A stretch of DNA of 64,000 nucleotides from Rana temporaria (taxonomy: Eukaryota; Chordata; Amphibia; Anura; Ranidae). The stretch is from the NCBI RefSeq assembly GCF_905171775.1, contig NC_053494.1, positions 119,999,528 to 120,063,527 on the forward strand, written 5' to 3'. The notes under the pieces are model-generated. The model did not search any database and was not told where the DNA came from. It saw only the letters and a program-made list of their open reading frames with translations. Numbering within the stretch: the stretch's first letter is position 1; each line of letters begins with the position of its first letter. The position numbers and the translations under genes are program-made. This document shows positions 31,810-43,250 of this stretch, one piece after another.

Positions 31810-33838
31810 ACTTATCATGCACCCTGATCAACAGATCTGCAGTCAAGCACAGACAGGAAATCCATGACTTCATCACCCAAAACAACACAGATTGCCTCTT
31901 TATCACGGAAAGCTGGCTAACATCCGACTGTAACACCATCCTAGCAGAATTAGTGCCTGAGAACTACTGCATCCTAACAAAGCATAGAATAGGACAAAGA
32001 GGAGGAGGCCTAGCAGTGATCTACAAATCCCACCTCTCTATCATCAAACCATTGCCTTTCATGGAAACACTCACTCTGCAACTTCAACCAACACCTGACG
32101 AAACGTCCACATACTGCTATGCTACAGACCATCAGGACCAAAGACACACCTCCTCACACCTTTCACCGAATTCATCTCGACATACACCTTGAAAGTCAAA
32201 AACGTTCTGCTACCCGGGGACTTCAACCTCTGGGCCAACTCCATCCAGGACCCCATCGCCACCTCCTGCATCGACCAACTGGAAGAACTAGGTCTGCAGC
32301 AACTGATAGATGCTCCCACGCATGTTTCGGGGCACGTTCTCGACCTCATCTTCAAACAAAATGTGGACATCAACACACTGGATAACATGCCTTTACCATG
32401 GTAGGACCACCACGCTATTAAATTTAAAATCACCACCAACACCATCTCCCAAAAACCGAAACACTCAATAACAACACATTGGACAAGATCTCTACACTCT
32501 GAACTCTTCAAAACCACACTATCAAAAAACATAGGAATGCTAAATCAAAACCAATCAACGGAACAAACACTCAACTCATTAAACAAAGCACTACTACAAA
32601 CAGCAGACACAGTTGCTCCGAAACGCAGAGAACTCATCCGCAAAAACATCTCCGGATGGTTTAACGACGCTCTTACATTACTGAAGCAAGAACACAGAAG
32701 AGCTGAAGGAGCCTGGAGAATAAACCCAACAAAGGATAATCTCACAAACTACAAAGCACTCATTAAGAAATACTACAAAGCAATCTTCAAAGCAAAAAAA
32801 GAACACTTCTCAAACACCATCTTAAAAGCGCTCAGACTATGAACCCCACCTGCTTAGAGCCTCCAGCAAACGTCATTTTTTAATCAACAAAATCAAAATC
32901 ATTTGGGAAATAATTCAACAGAAAAAAAAACAACCAACCTCACTCAGCCAAAGCAAGAAGAGGAAATCAATACAAATATTGTACAACCGCCAACATTTTC
33001 GCTGGTCCCAATCACCGTCGACACCACCACAAACATCATCAGAAGCCTCCGAGACAGCACATCACCAAGTGACATAATTTCTACAAAACTCCTGAAAGAA
33101 TGTACCGATATCTTGTCACCCATCATAACACATCTTGTAAATCAATCGTTCAAAGAAGGTATTGTTCCGACCTCCCTAAAGCAAGGCATAATCAAACCCC
33201 TCCTAAAGAAACCCAACCTCGACCCCAAAGACCCAAACTACTGAAGACCGGTAACAAGCCTTAAGACCATCTCCAAGATTATTGAGAAAGCAGTAGTACA
33301 ACAGCTACAACTCCATTTGGACACCCACAAACTCTTGGACCCACTACAATCAGGCTTCCGCCCAGGCCATGGCACAGAAACGGCACTTCTCAAAATATGG
33401 AATGACGCCCTTGAAGCAGCAGATGATGGAGAATCATGTCTCCTGGTGCTGCTGGACCTCAGTGCAGCATTCAACACAGTAGATCACAAAACTCTACTCA
33501 TTCATCTTAAAGAAGTAGCTGGAGTCAAATACTCACATCTACCCTGGTTCACATCCTTCCTAGAAAATCGTTCCCAGACAGTGAAACTAGAAGCCTTCAC
33601 CTCAGAAACACGCACCATTTCTTGCGGAGTCCCTCAAGGATCACCCCCGTCACCCGTGCTTTTCAACATCTACCTCCGCCCACTCCTCAAAATTATCAGC
33701 AAACAGGACCTGTGCTACCACTCCTACTCTGATGACACTCAACTTTACTTTTGCATCACTAAAAATACGACCAATATCACGGATTAGAAAAATGCCTCGC
33801 ATTGATCGATGATTGCATGACTGAGAGCTCCCTCAATC
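31810..33838 (+). pseudogene. CR1/L2-group LINE: AP endonuclease and reverse transcriptase
   Basis: Endonuclease domain: RQEIHDFITQNNTDCLFITESWL, GQRGGGLAVIYKSHL, LLPGDFNLWAN and HVSGHVLDLIF. A linker follows (APKRRELIRKNISGWFNDAL). RT domain: ISTKLLKECTDILSPIIT, KPLLKKPNLDPKDPNY, then SGFRPGHGTETALL, LLDLSAAFNTVDH (motif A), SCGVPQGSPPSPVLFNIYL (motif B) and SYSDDTQLYF (motif C, catalytic DD). At least four stops or shifts (about 32190, 32405, 32842, 33244) show decay. The gene is cut at 33839 by a TTAA element; about 20 more bases in frame (LMDPKQIQMC) follow at 34375-34395. LINEs of this group copy themselves by target-primed reverse transcription. Confidence 0.92.
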
Positions 33839-34374
33839 TTAAAGCGGAGGTTTGCCCTAATTTGAAAGTAAGCGTTAAACACACGTGCTCAGTGTCTGTA
33901 TTGAAAGTTCGCTGTCCAAAAAAATTTAAATCAATTGCATACCTTTTTTATCTCTTCTGAACCAGGCACCTGGTTTGTCTATCGCGGGAGTGGGCGTGTC
34001 GCTTTGGCTGCAATGTCTCCTGGGAGCTCAGCATGACGCTGCTCAGGAGACGATTCTCTAGCCCACCAGAAGCACTCTCGCGTGATTTTACATGTCACAT
34101 GACATGCAGCCGGTCATGTGACAAGGGCGGATACAATTCCACCATTTTAACTGATGGAAAACAGGTGAAAGCGCCATTACACATTACAGTTGTGATGGCA
34201 ACTGTGTAGTGTTGAAGGCGCCGCTTGTCGTCAACACTGCACATGCGCGGGATAGAGCGGTGAAAGCTGGGACATCAGCAGTCACCGCATCCCGGAAGGA
34301 TTTGCTTGTGGGCTTCAGAGTGCCCACAAGCAAGATGGAAGCGAAAACGTATTCCCGCGGAACCCTCGCTTTAA
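33839..34374. mobile_element. TTAA element, AAAGCGG family, in the LINE
   Basis: TTAA at 33839-33842 and 34371-34374. Left end AAGCGGAGGTTTGCCC, right end GGAACCCTCGCTT. Contains blocks ctcctgggagctcagcatgac and gcccacaagcaagatggaagc. LINE coding continues directly across the site when one TTAA is removed. Confidence 0.85.
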
Positions 34375-34395
34375 TGGATCCAAAACAGATCCAGA

Positions 34396-34729
34396 TGTGC
34401 TCTGAATCTCCTTGCAATCTGCACCTGTCTCTCCTGGTCCAGCTGAGTCAGGTTACCCAATCAACTAGGGTATAAAACACTGCCTCCTGTGCTTTGTTTC
34501 AGCTACAAGACTGACCCTGGCTATGTTTATTGTGTATCCTGAATTCTGGAATCCCGGAATCCCTGACCACGGCTTTACTTTGACCATCCTTTGGCAAATC
34601 CCTGTCAAGCCCCCATGCACAGACTCACAGCCCAGGTAGCTTCTTACTTTGTTACAGTGGGCTGTGTGTATTTGTAAGGGTGAGCATAAAACTCTGCAAT
34701 ATGGACTCCAGCCAAGGTAAGCCCTTACA
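34396..34729 (+). repeat. LTR-like direct repeat, copy A (internally deleted)
   Basis: Starts TGTGCTCTG and ends AAGGTAAGCCCTTACA (TG...CA). Contains TATAAAAC at about 34472. It is about 95% similar by eye to 36551-36958 but lacks roughly 85 bp after the TATA region. No primer binding site follows, so the LTR interpretation is tentative. Confidence 0.5.
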
Positions 34730-34732
34730 GAG

Positions 34733-35336
34733 GTGTTATGAACTGTACTCATAAGGCACATGTCTTTTTTATCCCGCCACTTCAGTGCCATCATTTTCCC
34801 TTTCTGCCATGCAGCTACTTCTCCTGCCCAAGCTTTTTGTTGGCAAGTGTTGACGGCATGTCACGCTGGTTAGGCCTCACGGTCCCATATGCATCTGGTC
34901 ACAGTCGGGACAATAGAAACGTGTTTCTTTACGGATTTATCTTCCGTTGTCGTCGCGCTTGGAGCAGCAAACCACACACATCATTGTGGGTGGTGTTTTT
35001 TTTCAGTGGGTGGAATGTGGTCCATAAAGTGACGACCAGTCAGTCGTTCAGGGTTCACAACACCAGCAGCCCGACGTCCAGATCGGTTTACCGCCGTTGG
35101 CGTTTGGTGCTTCAGAAAGACTAGTTCTGCAACCTTCCACACAAAGTCCGCATGGACCATAGGCCTGTCACTTTTTTTTTCGTCAGAATGAAGGAATTCC
35201 AGAGGCACTGTTCCAAAAGATGTCAAATTTTTTTTTATAGTATTTTTTTTTGCTGCTTCCTCATGGCTGGGTAAAAGGTCATGGCCTGGTCAGCTCTGTC
35301 CACACCTCCCATAGTGTGGTTGTAGTCCAACACAAC
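34733..35336 (-). pseudogene. piggyBac-type transposase, rearranged fragment
   Basis: Read on the minus strand, 35336-34870 gives DYNHTMGGVDRADQAMTFYP, then PERLTGRHFMDHIP and a Cys-rich C-terminal segment (CVVC, YCPDC). This is the end of a PGBD-like transposase that cuts and pastes at TTAA. Then, out of order, 34850-34735 encodes AWQKGKMMALKWRDKKD and CLMSTVHNTS, which should precede the first block. The coding order is thus rearranged. The conserved D of VDRADQ is present. Stops and shifts near 35235, 35000 and 34870 make it non-functional. A further upstream piece lies beyond the hAT element at 36328. Confidence 0.85.
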
Positions 35337-36319
35337 TAGGGATGAGCTTCGTATTCGAGTCGAACTCATGTTCGACTCGAACATCGTATGTTCGATCGTT
35401 CATCGAAATACAAACAAAACGGGTCGTTCGCACCAAATTCGAGTTACGTTTCACAGACCATAATTCACTGCGGCATCGCTGACTGATGATTGGCCAAGCA
35501 TGCACTATGACCCGCATGCTTGGCCAATCACAGCTTGCAAAAAACGAAGAGCCATAATTGGCCAAAGCCAGGGTGACTTTGGCCAATTATGGCTTAGGGG
35601 GTTTAGTACACTCCCCACAATATAAAAGGCCACCTGCAGGTTGAGAGACAGAGAGAGTGTCATTTTTTGCAGGTAGATAGAGCAGGCAGGCTAGTCAGTT
35701 AATGTTACAGTGTGTAGAGGATATATATATATACATCCCATGTGTTGTACATATATTTATACACTGTATAGTTTAGCTAGATCAGTTCTTCCTAATTTAC
35801 TGGCAGGCAGGTGATTGTGCTAGCTGCAGTATTCTTACGTGGTTTATTGCCTGTGTCCTCTGTAGTTTGCACCTAAAGCTACTTGGTGTGTACTGGCCAT
35901 GTGCTCTGTAGTTTGCAGCTAAAGAAAAAAATTACAGTTTTTAAAACCTTTTTTTCCATTGATACATGTTCCCTGGGGCAAGACCCGGGTTTCTTAAAGA
36001 CGTTTTCACAGGCATACTATATACACCCAGCAGGTACAATATTTTAAGGAATTTTTCATTTATTTTTTATTTAGCATCATTAAAATCACTGCTCCTGAAA
36101 AAACAACCATTTTTAAAACTTTTTTTTCCATTGATACATGTTCCCTGGGGCAAGACCCGGGTTCTCAAAGATGTTTTACAACAAGAACTTGCATATTAGG
36201 CTTTAAAATGAGCACTTTTAAATTTGAACGTCAATGGGGTTTTAAATGTTCGCGCGAACGTTCAGTCCGTTCAAAGGTTCTGGTGCGAACCGAATGGGGG
36301 GGTGTTCGGCTCATCCCTA
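35337..36319. mobile_element. hAT-type MITE with 8-bp target duplication, in the piggyBac gene
   Basis: Ends TAGGGATGAGC and GCTCATCCCTA; AACACAAC duplicated at 35329-35336 and 36320-36327. 983 bp, non-coding, with a duplicated internal block (tacatgttccctggggcaag at about 35963 and 36136). Palindromic TTCGA-rich ends. It splits the piggyBac-like frame between KPQVVL and DYNHTMGG. Confidence 0.92.
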
Positions 36320-36327
36320 AACACAAC

Positions 36328-36390
36328 CTGTGGCTTCATAACATCCTTTCCACCTTTGGTGTGTACCATTACGGTGGAGGTTGCCACGGT
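36328..36390 (-). pseudogene. piggyBac-type transposase, upstream piece
   Basis: The minus strand encodes VMVHTKGGKDVMKPQVV, which joins to LDYNHTMGGVDR across the hAT insertion once the 8-bp duplication is removed. Too short to stand alone; the assignment relies on that continuity. Confidence 0.7.
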
Positions 36391-36404
36391 CCCTACCGTG
36401 CCAA

Positions 36405-36515
36405 GCAGACGGCGAGGCGTGGTCGTGCCCCAAGTGGCTCTGGGTGGTATTGAACCTGGGACCTCTTTGTTGCTGCTTCGGTTCTTTACTGCTGAGCCAC
36501 TGCTCAGTTTGGTAT
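36405..36515 (-). repeat. tRNA-derived SINE head
   Basis: On the minus strand TGGCTCAGCAGT (36499-36488) matches an RNA polymerase III A box. GGTTCAATACC (36456-36446) matches a B box with one deviation, 31 nt downstream. The flanking gcagtggctcagcag and gtcccaggttcaat phrases are typical of tRNA-derived SINEs rather than a tRNA gene; no acceptor stem closes. Confidence 0.65.
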
Positions 36516-36550
36516 TCTGCTTGCTTTCCAGCTAAGGTGGTTCTGAATGA

Positions 36551-36958
36551 TGTGCTCTGGGTCTCCTTGCAATCTGCACCTGTCTCTCCTGGTCCAGCTG
36601 AGGCAGGTTACCCAATCAACTAGGATATAAAACACTGCCTTACTCTGAGGGATTTGTCAGTTCATTGTGATTGTCCTGTCATTGCCCAAGGTTCCTGTGT
36701 ACCTGTATTCCTGTGCTTTGTTTCAGCTACAAGACTGACTCTGGCTTCTCACCCTGGCTATGTTTATTGTGTATCCTGAATTCTGGAATCCCTGACCACG
36801 GCTTTACTTTGACCATCGTTTGGCAAATCCCTGTCAAGCCCCCGTGCACAGACTCACAGCCCAGGTAGCTTCTTACTTTGATACCGTGGGCTGTGTGTAT
36901 TTGTAAGGGTGAGCATAAAACTCTGCAATATGGACTCCAGCCAAGGTAAGCCCTTACA
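36551..36958 (+). repeat. LTR-like direct repeat, copy B
   Basis: TG...CA segment of 408 bp with GATATAAAACAC at about 36633. Same orientation as copy A, separated from it by rearranged piggyBac and SINE sequence. Ends AAGGTAAGCCCTTACA. No target duplication recognised. Confidence 0.5.
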
Positions 36959-38580
36959 TAATGAACTGACCAACAACATGGAGTCCGCAGAGTTGTACAA
37001 AATGCTCACCAGGGGAACACAGTGCATCGGGCGGAACATCCGGCCGCCGTGCACTGTGGAAATACATCGCTGGATCACAGGGAAAAGGTAAGTCACCTCT
37101 TTCTGCATCCAGCAAGGCAAACCCGAGTGTGATCGTAGCACAAAAATCTCACCCCGAGCCACACTCGGGAATACCGTTAGGCAGGTTAAAGAATGTCCCA
37201 AGATGACACAGGCAGACTAGCCAGCACCTGGCTACATCAACAAAACCTTAGCTCTATCACTGAAGCAAATAGAATGCTTGCAACAGGATTATCCTGTAAA
37301 CTAAAGCTGTTTACTCCAATTCACAGCTTGAGGACCCCTAATCTTGTACTCCCAAATAAGCACATGTTATTTACTGATAACCCCTATGACCACCTCCAAC
37401 TTTATTTTGTATAACACTCATTAGTACCATCTTCGAATCCAAGTAATCTGATCTATATAATTTAATTGTCTTGTGCAATAATATGATTTGGATTATTTTT
37501 CCAAAGAGGAAATGCATATACTGTAGTTTCCGTATGATAGATCTTTATTTGATTGAGCATTGAAACCCCAAATCTTGATATAGATAATGGCAAGTTTTGC
37601 AGATTATTTCCACCTCTTCACCAGCTTTGCAACTTTAAAAATTGTCAGGTTTGAATTGTATAACACTGTGTATTTACATTCTGTCTGCATGTCAAATGAT
37701 TTATGATCTCAAATGAATATTGTCCTTACTATTCAAAGCACATGCGGCTGAGAAGCATGCTTTTTTCTTAATTGTTTGCACTACCCTGAGTTTCGTTATT
37801 AATTTTGATTGCAATAACTTTTCACAGCTTGGAAACTAATCATATCCCACAGGTACCTCAGTTCATTAACAGAGATTGTATGATTGCCAGTGTAGTTTAT
37901 GAGTTCCCCCTCCACTCATGATCGATGGGTACAACAGTGGAAAGGAGGATTTGTTCTAACTCCATAATGATGCTTCCTGTTTCTGCCTGCAACACCTGTA
38001 CAACACCAGAAACCTTTGTTGGCACGGGTACTTTCCCCTGTCATTGGAATACTGAAACATAACATAATTTCTCCCTCTGGTGCAATGCAGATTTTATGAT
38101 ACTCAGTGCCAGCAGCATTCTGCAGAAGAAAAAAAAAGCAGCAGTAGAAGGAAAATGAAAATCCTAGTCACTGTATCATTTTTCCTCCTTGCTAATTGAA
38201 CTTGTCAAGATAATTACTGCGGTTCGTGAGGCTCTGTCTTTCTTTTGTATATGATAGGAGCTATGTGACATCAGTGCTCACTCACTGCAACTTACTTACG
38301 CTTTGCCAGCTCAAGCTGTCATGGTTAAGTCGGCTTCTCCTTTTTACTTTAATATAGTGGTTTCTCAAGAACCCAAAAGACATCTTTACTGAGTGTTTCT
38401 CTGGAGATTGCTGCACATTATTTTTTCCCTACAGGCTTTACAAAAAAAATACTGAAATAATTTGCAAACAAACTTGAATACTTAGCAAAAACAATTTTAT
38501 GTACTGTCGGAAAGTGATAAAAGTAAAATAAGCAAAGAAACTACTTTTCAACATAGCGTTAAGGAAAGTACCCGCAAAAA
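36959..38580. other. Single-copy-looking AT-rich interval
   Basis: No repeats shared with the rest of the window apart from short words, and no reading frame with recognisable similarity. It could be intron or intergenic DNA. Confidence 0.5.
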
Positions 38581-38584
38581 CATA

Positions 38585-39217
38585 GGGCCAGATTCACATA
38601 GGTTAGCGGATCTTTAGATCTGCGTAACTTATGTGATTTAAGATCCGCCGCCGCGGATCTCAAAACTTGCGGCGGCGGATCGTAAATTCCCCGGCGGAAC
38701 TCAAATTCCGCGGCTAGGGGGAGTGTAGTATTTAAATCAGGCGCGTGCATTGCTCCCAATGACGTCGCTAGGACGTCATTGGTTTCGGTGTGAGCGTAAC
38801 TTGCGTCCAGCGCTTTTGTGAATCAACGTACGCAAACGACATAAAAAAAAAAAAACGACGTGGGAACGACGGCCATACTTAACATTGGCTGCGCCTCATA
38901 GAAGCAGGGGTAACTATACGGCGGAAAAAGCCGAACGCAAACGACGTAAAAAAAAAAGCGGCGGTCGTTTGTTTTGGAATCGGCGTAACTGCTCATTAGC
39001 ATAATCGTCGCGTAAAAGATAGGGAAGCGCCACCTAGCGGCCAGCCTGGAATTGCAGCCTAAGATCCGACGGTGTAACACAGTTACACCTGTCGGATCTT
39101 AGGGATATCTATGTGTAACTGATTCTATGAATCAGTCGCATAGATACGACCGCACAACTCAGAGATACGACGGTGTATCAGGAGATACACCGTCGTATCT
39201 CTATGTGAATCTGGCCC
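38585..39217. mobile_element. Harbinger-type MITE
   Basis: Inverted ends GGGCCAGATTCACATAGG and CTATGTGAATCTGGCCC. Flanks ATA and ATT are consistent with a mutated 3-bp duplication. Interior includes two gcaaacgacgtaaaaaaa blocks (38833 and 38937) and a terminal hairpin of GATACGACGGTGTATC words. Confidence 0.87.
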
Positions 39218-39399
39218 ATTAAGTGCACCTTTGCCCAATTGGGGCACAAAAACAAGTTATTTGCTTGCCTTTGTACCTCGTATTTTTCACCTTTCATTTG
39301 CTACCCTGCCACTTAATTTTCCCACCTGGTGAATGTGATTTTTTTTCTTCTATCTCCAATAATGCACCACCCCCCTAGTTTGAATGTGATTTGCATGCG

Positions 39400-39650
39400 G
39401 GGGGCTAGACTCTTTCTTTTTTCAAGCACGATTACAGCCTGAGGCTCTAATTGGCTTGAAAATGGTTGGGCTCACTTGTGGCACTAGCAAATCAATATTC
39501 GCTATTGGTTTCCAGCTTCTCCTCTCAGGGCAAGCGGAGGAGCCAGGGAAGCCACAGTGGTGGAGGGGAGGGGTGAGTGCGGACCTGGGGGGGGGGGTTG
39601 TTTGCGGCCCCCCAAAAATGTTTAGCACCAGCCGCCATTGGTGCCCAGCC
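39400..39650 (-). repeat. hAT-like MITE of the CAGTGGCGGC family, fragment
   Basis: On the minus strand it starts near CCAATGGCGGCTGGTGC and continues GCTAAACATTTTTGGGGGG, then the CCGCAAACAACCCC block. It is related to 50394-50792, where an 8-bp duplication is visible. A G/C run lies at 39589-39598. Confidence 0.6.
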
Positions 39651-40085
39651 CTGTTTAATCAGCAACCAGGTTAACTCAGGGATCTTTATTTTTTTTCTCC
39701 AAAATTATCAAACATTATAACTGGGGAGCAAATGAAAGATAAGCAATTGTAAAGGGACAGTTAAATGAACGATGCATGGGCAAAGCATGGTATGCCATCA
39801 TACAAGGCTGGTATATGTATCATTAAAGATATCTGCTACCATTTAAAGCCACAGTGCTCAGAAGGACAAACAAACCAATTACCCTACAATAATAAAAGTT
39901 ATACAGACATGATTGTCAATTTTTTTCCTGTTATGCATCTACTTAGAAATAGTTTTATAAAATATATTTTTTTGAATCCTCTTATAATTGTCCTATTCTA
40001 TTGTAAGACTGTACAAAGACCAAAACTGAAATGCACTATATAAGAAAAATGTTTATTATTCTGCCATTTTATATTTCATTGTACT
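39651..40085. other. Interval with no recognised gene
   Basis: AT-rich. A 92-codon open frame at 39765-40043 has no recognisable similarity. Confidence 0.5.
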
Positions 40086-40599
40086 TTTGGCATTTGTAAT
40101 ATTGTTTTTTAATATACGGGCACTTCCGCAACCAGTATTTATTTTCTGGTGTCACAGGATTCATTTCCTGACCCAGATGCTGTTTTGCAGTGTTATTTTC
40201 TTTTTGGCCACTGCTAGTGCTGTTGCGCCGTTTCCGGGTGGGTGTTATTTTGCTTGCCCCCCTGGGAACGACGCTGGAGCACTTTGGTTCCTCTTTCCGG
40301 GTGTATCCACACTATTGCAGGTACGACCGTGATCTCGGCACCCCGGAAGTGTTTTTTTTTTACACAGTTCCTAGTTCTCTGACCACCAGGTTAGTAAGAG
40401 GATGCAGTGTATTCACTGTTACTACTGTTTATGGGCACTTTACATGGATCTTCCACCTTCCTGAATGCACTGGGCATGTGCAGGAGGCGGTGGATGTTGC
40501 TAATTATTGTGCACAGCTGTTTTGCGGAGCTATGGGGGCCTATCATGGGCCTGGATGGCTTGAGTCTTTTTGTATTTATAGGGGTGTGCTTGTGTCTTG

Positions 40600-40649
40600 G
40601 GTCATGCCTTTGAAGATATTACCATAGGATGAAACATGTAAGGCTGACC
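40600..40649 (+). ncRNA. Candidate hammerhead ribozyme with paired stem I
   Basis: GGTCATGCCT (40600-40609) pairs with AGGCTGACC (40641-40649), leaving one bulged base. Inside are TTGAAGA (40610-40616, CUGANGA with C3 changed), a weak stem II, GAAAC, palindromic ACATGT and A at the cleavage position. This is the best stem I in the window. The C3 change and weak stem II argue against high activity. Confidence 0.5.
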
Positions 40650-41093
40650 GACACAAGCACGCTATTAGCCGCAGATTTTTATATTCTTTGATGCCCTTTT
40701 TACCTGTCTGTTTGTAAATACCACACAATAAATTGCTTATTGGTTTTATCCAACGGGCTTCACTATTGTCGTTTCCTCTCTGCATTTTATGACCACATAT
40801 CTGCTGATGAACGCAATGTATGCTTTTGGACCTTCATGACATTCGAGATGTTATTTCATCATTGATGCTGCCTGCGGATAACCGTTTTCACCTGTACACT
40901 CTGTTGGAAGTGCGATTGCCATTGACCTGCACGTTATTTGATTACATGCCCATAACGTTTGTGTTCTGGTAAGCGGATTGTTTGCACGGTGGTGTGGTGT
41001 GCTTTTTCCGTATCTACACACTGAAACTTTGGTGGAGGTTCTATATCTTCAATTTCATTGATGAACATATAATTTGTGGACTTTATACACATA

Positions 41094-41806
41094 GGGCCAG
41101 ATCCACATATAATTAGATTGGTGCAGCGTATCAGAGATACGCTACGCCGCTGTAACTTACTTTTGGCTGGTTCGAATCCTGGAAGAATTTGCGCCGTAAG
41201 TTACGGCGGCGTAGTGTATCTCTGGCGGCGGAATTCAAATTGGCGATTAGGGGGCGTGATTCATTTAAATGAAGCGCGTCCCCGCGCCGAATGAACTGCG
41301 CATGCTCCATTTCTAAATTTCCCGCCATGCATTGCGCGAAATGACGTCGCAAGGACGTCATTTTTTAAACTTAGACGTGACTTACGTCCATCCCGATTCA
41401 CAGGCGACTTACGCAAAAAAAATAAAAAAATAAAATTTCGATGCGGGAACGACAGCCATACTTAACATGGCAAATCTAACTATACGCCGCAAAAAAAGCA
41501 GCTTTAACTATATGCCGGAAAAAGCCGACTAGAGACGACGTAAGAGAATGCGACGGCCGCGCGTATGTTCGGAAATAGCTAATTTGCATACCCAACGCGC
41601 AAAACGACGTGAACGCCACCCAGCGGACGCCAAAGTATTGCATCTTAGATCCGAAAGGCGTACGAGGACGTATACCTGTCGGATCTAACCCAGATGACGT
41701 TGTATCTTGGTTTGAGGATTCAAACCAAAGATACGATGCAGGTAATTTGAAAGTACGCCGGCGTATCAGTAGATACGCCGGCGTACTCTGTCTGTGGATC
41801 TGGCCC
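41094..41806. mobile_element. Harbinger-type MITE with ATA duplication
   Basis: Ends GGGCCAGATCCACATATAA and GTCTGTGGATCTGGCCC, flanked by ATA (41091-41093 and 41807-41809). Interior nearly the same as 24584-25197, including gtatcttggtttgaggattc. It contains a GGTTCGAATCC B-box-like word at 41170 that other copies do not preserve. Confidence 0.9.
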
Positions 41807-42239
41807 ATATTGTTTATTTGGACTAATTTTCCATTTTCATTTATTTTGAGCGCTGCACTATTGGATTATATTGTTTTTGTTTGCTTATCTACAAACTGTG
41901 CTGGCCGCTTTTCCATTTACTTTAAGTTAGCGCAGATTTTTGTTCCCCATTCTTTCAATAATATAACCGGCATATGGCTAATAATGTGGTAATAAATGAA
42001 ATGGAGATGAGAATGAAGGGAGGGGGAGGGAAAGGAACTATAGAGAAAGAGGCCACTAATGGCCATGTTGTCTATTTACATTTTTTTCCACATAAAAAGA
42101 ATAAAGTTTTATTATATTATTTTCCGACACCCAGCAGAACATGCCATGCCTCCACCTTGTAAATCGATCCAAACCATAGGCATATATATCAATTGTAGCA
42201 AGGTGTTACCATGCATGCATTTAACAGACTGCAATTTTG

Positions 42240-43250
42240 TGCTTGAATATAAATCTGGCTCCCTCTGGCAACGGGTGTGTGCTATATTGTTGGAGTTTGT
42301 TTGGTTCAGTTATATCAAGGACAAAGCATTCTGGGCATTGTGGTACAAGAGACAAAGACTATATGGCTGAGGGTTGGACTGAGACTACATTACCCACAAG
42401 GTCACAATGCTGCCAAAAATGCAGTGTGCCACGCACAGCCTGCTGGGGGAACTTATTTAAGACCAGCAAGGCCTCACCCCGCTCTCTCAGCCCACCGTCT
42501 TTCAACAGGCCTGCGGCAGTTGCGCCTAAGCCTAAAGTGAGGGAGAGAGCGGATCACCTGACCAGATAGGGATCCTCGTGGACAGTCTCGTCGACCGAGC
42601 CAGAGAGGGACGGGTCCACACCTCATGAAATCCGGAGTCACCTATCCACCGAAAGGCCGCGCGGAAGACCAGGGACCTCGTGTTACAGAGGGACTGAGAA
42701 CCGATGGGAAGTTCCAGATTGAGGACACCGGCAAGTCAAGGTCTCATGTGGTGAGAGGGCATTTTCCTACCAACATAGTTAACTGGGTAGCAGGAGCGAG
42801 ACTCCTATTTTTCTTTTGATACTTGCTGGCGTCTGCAGCGCCGCAAGTAAAGATACATTACCCTAAGAGCGACACAACGGCTTCGGGGAACTAGCGTTCA
42901 TTTTAACACTACATTATACACATCAAGTGATCATTCTTTCTTTTCACCCTGTTTATTGGAATACAAATAGATAAGTGCACCAACTGAGCTATCAGAAGAT
43001 TAACTGACACGAAAAAGGAGCTATCACCAGTTTCTCTATTCCCAGGAGTTGCTACGGTGGCACATGCACCGGTTAAGCTGATCACTAGAGGGAGCCATAC
43101 AGTTGTGAACTTATATGTTGATATAACTGCTTGCATTACTTGTTATTTTATTGTTCGGGTGGGTTGTGTGGGATTTGGAGAGGTGTCCCAGTGCTGATGT
43201 CATTGCGTTGGGAGATTCCTCTACCATACACTCACGCAGGTCTGATTCCA
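42240..43250 (+). repeat. Unassigned repeat-like region with ZNF143-like motifs
   Basis: CpG-containing, promoter-like segment. It has AAGCATTCTGGGCATTGTGG (about 42325, reverse match to the ZNF143/THAP11 consensus) and GACTACATTACCCACAAGG (about 42381, forward match) within 80 bp. A TATTTAAG box follows at about 42454. It may be an LTR of an unrecognised element. No second copy in this window. Confidence 0.3.

Larger units (their letters stand above)
40090..41975 (+). repeat. PLE-type terminal region, interrupted by a MITE
   Basis: Plus-strand segment with a hammerhead-like motif (40600-40649) and a downstream AT-rich part containing AATAAATTG (40727) and, after the MITE at 41094-41806, the phrases TTTTGAGCGCTGCACTA and GTTAGCGCAGATTTTTGTT. 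I associate these with PLE ends. No RT is present. Confidence 0.45.

Noticed and set aside
41165..41185. GGTTCGAATCC, a perfect polymerase III B box
   Set aside because: It lies in a Harbinger MITE, has no A box or cloverleaf, and other copies of the MITE do not conserve it.
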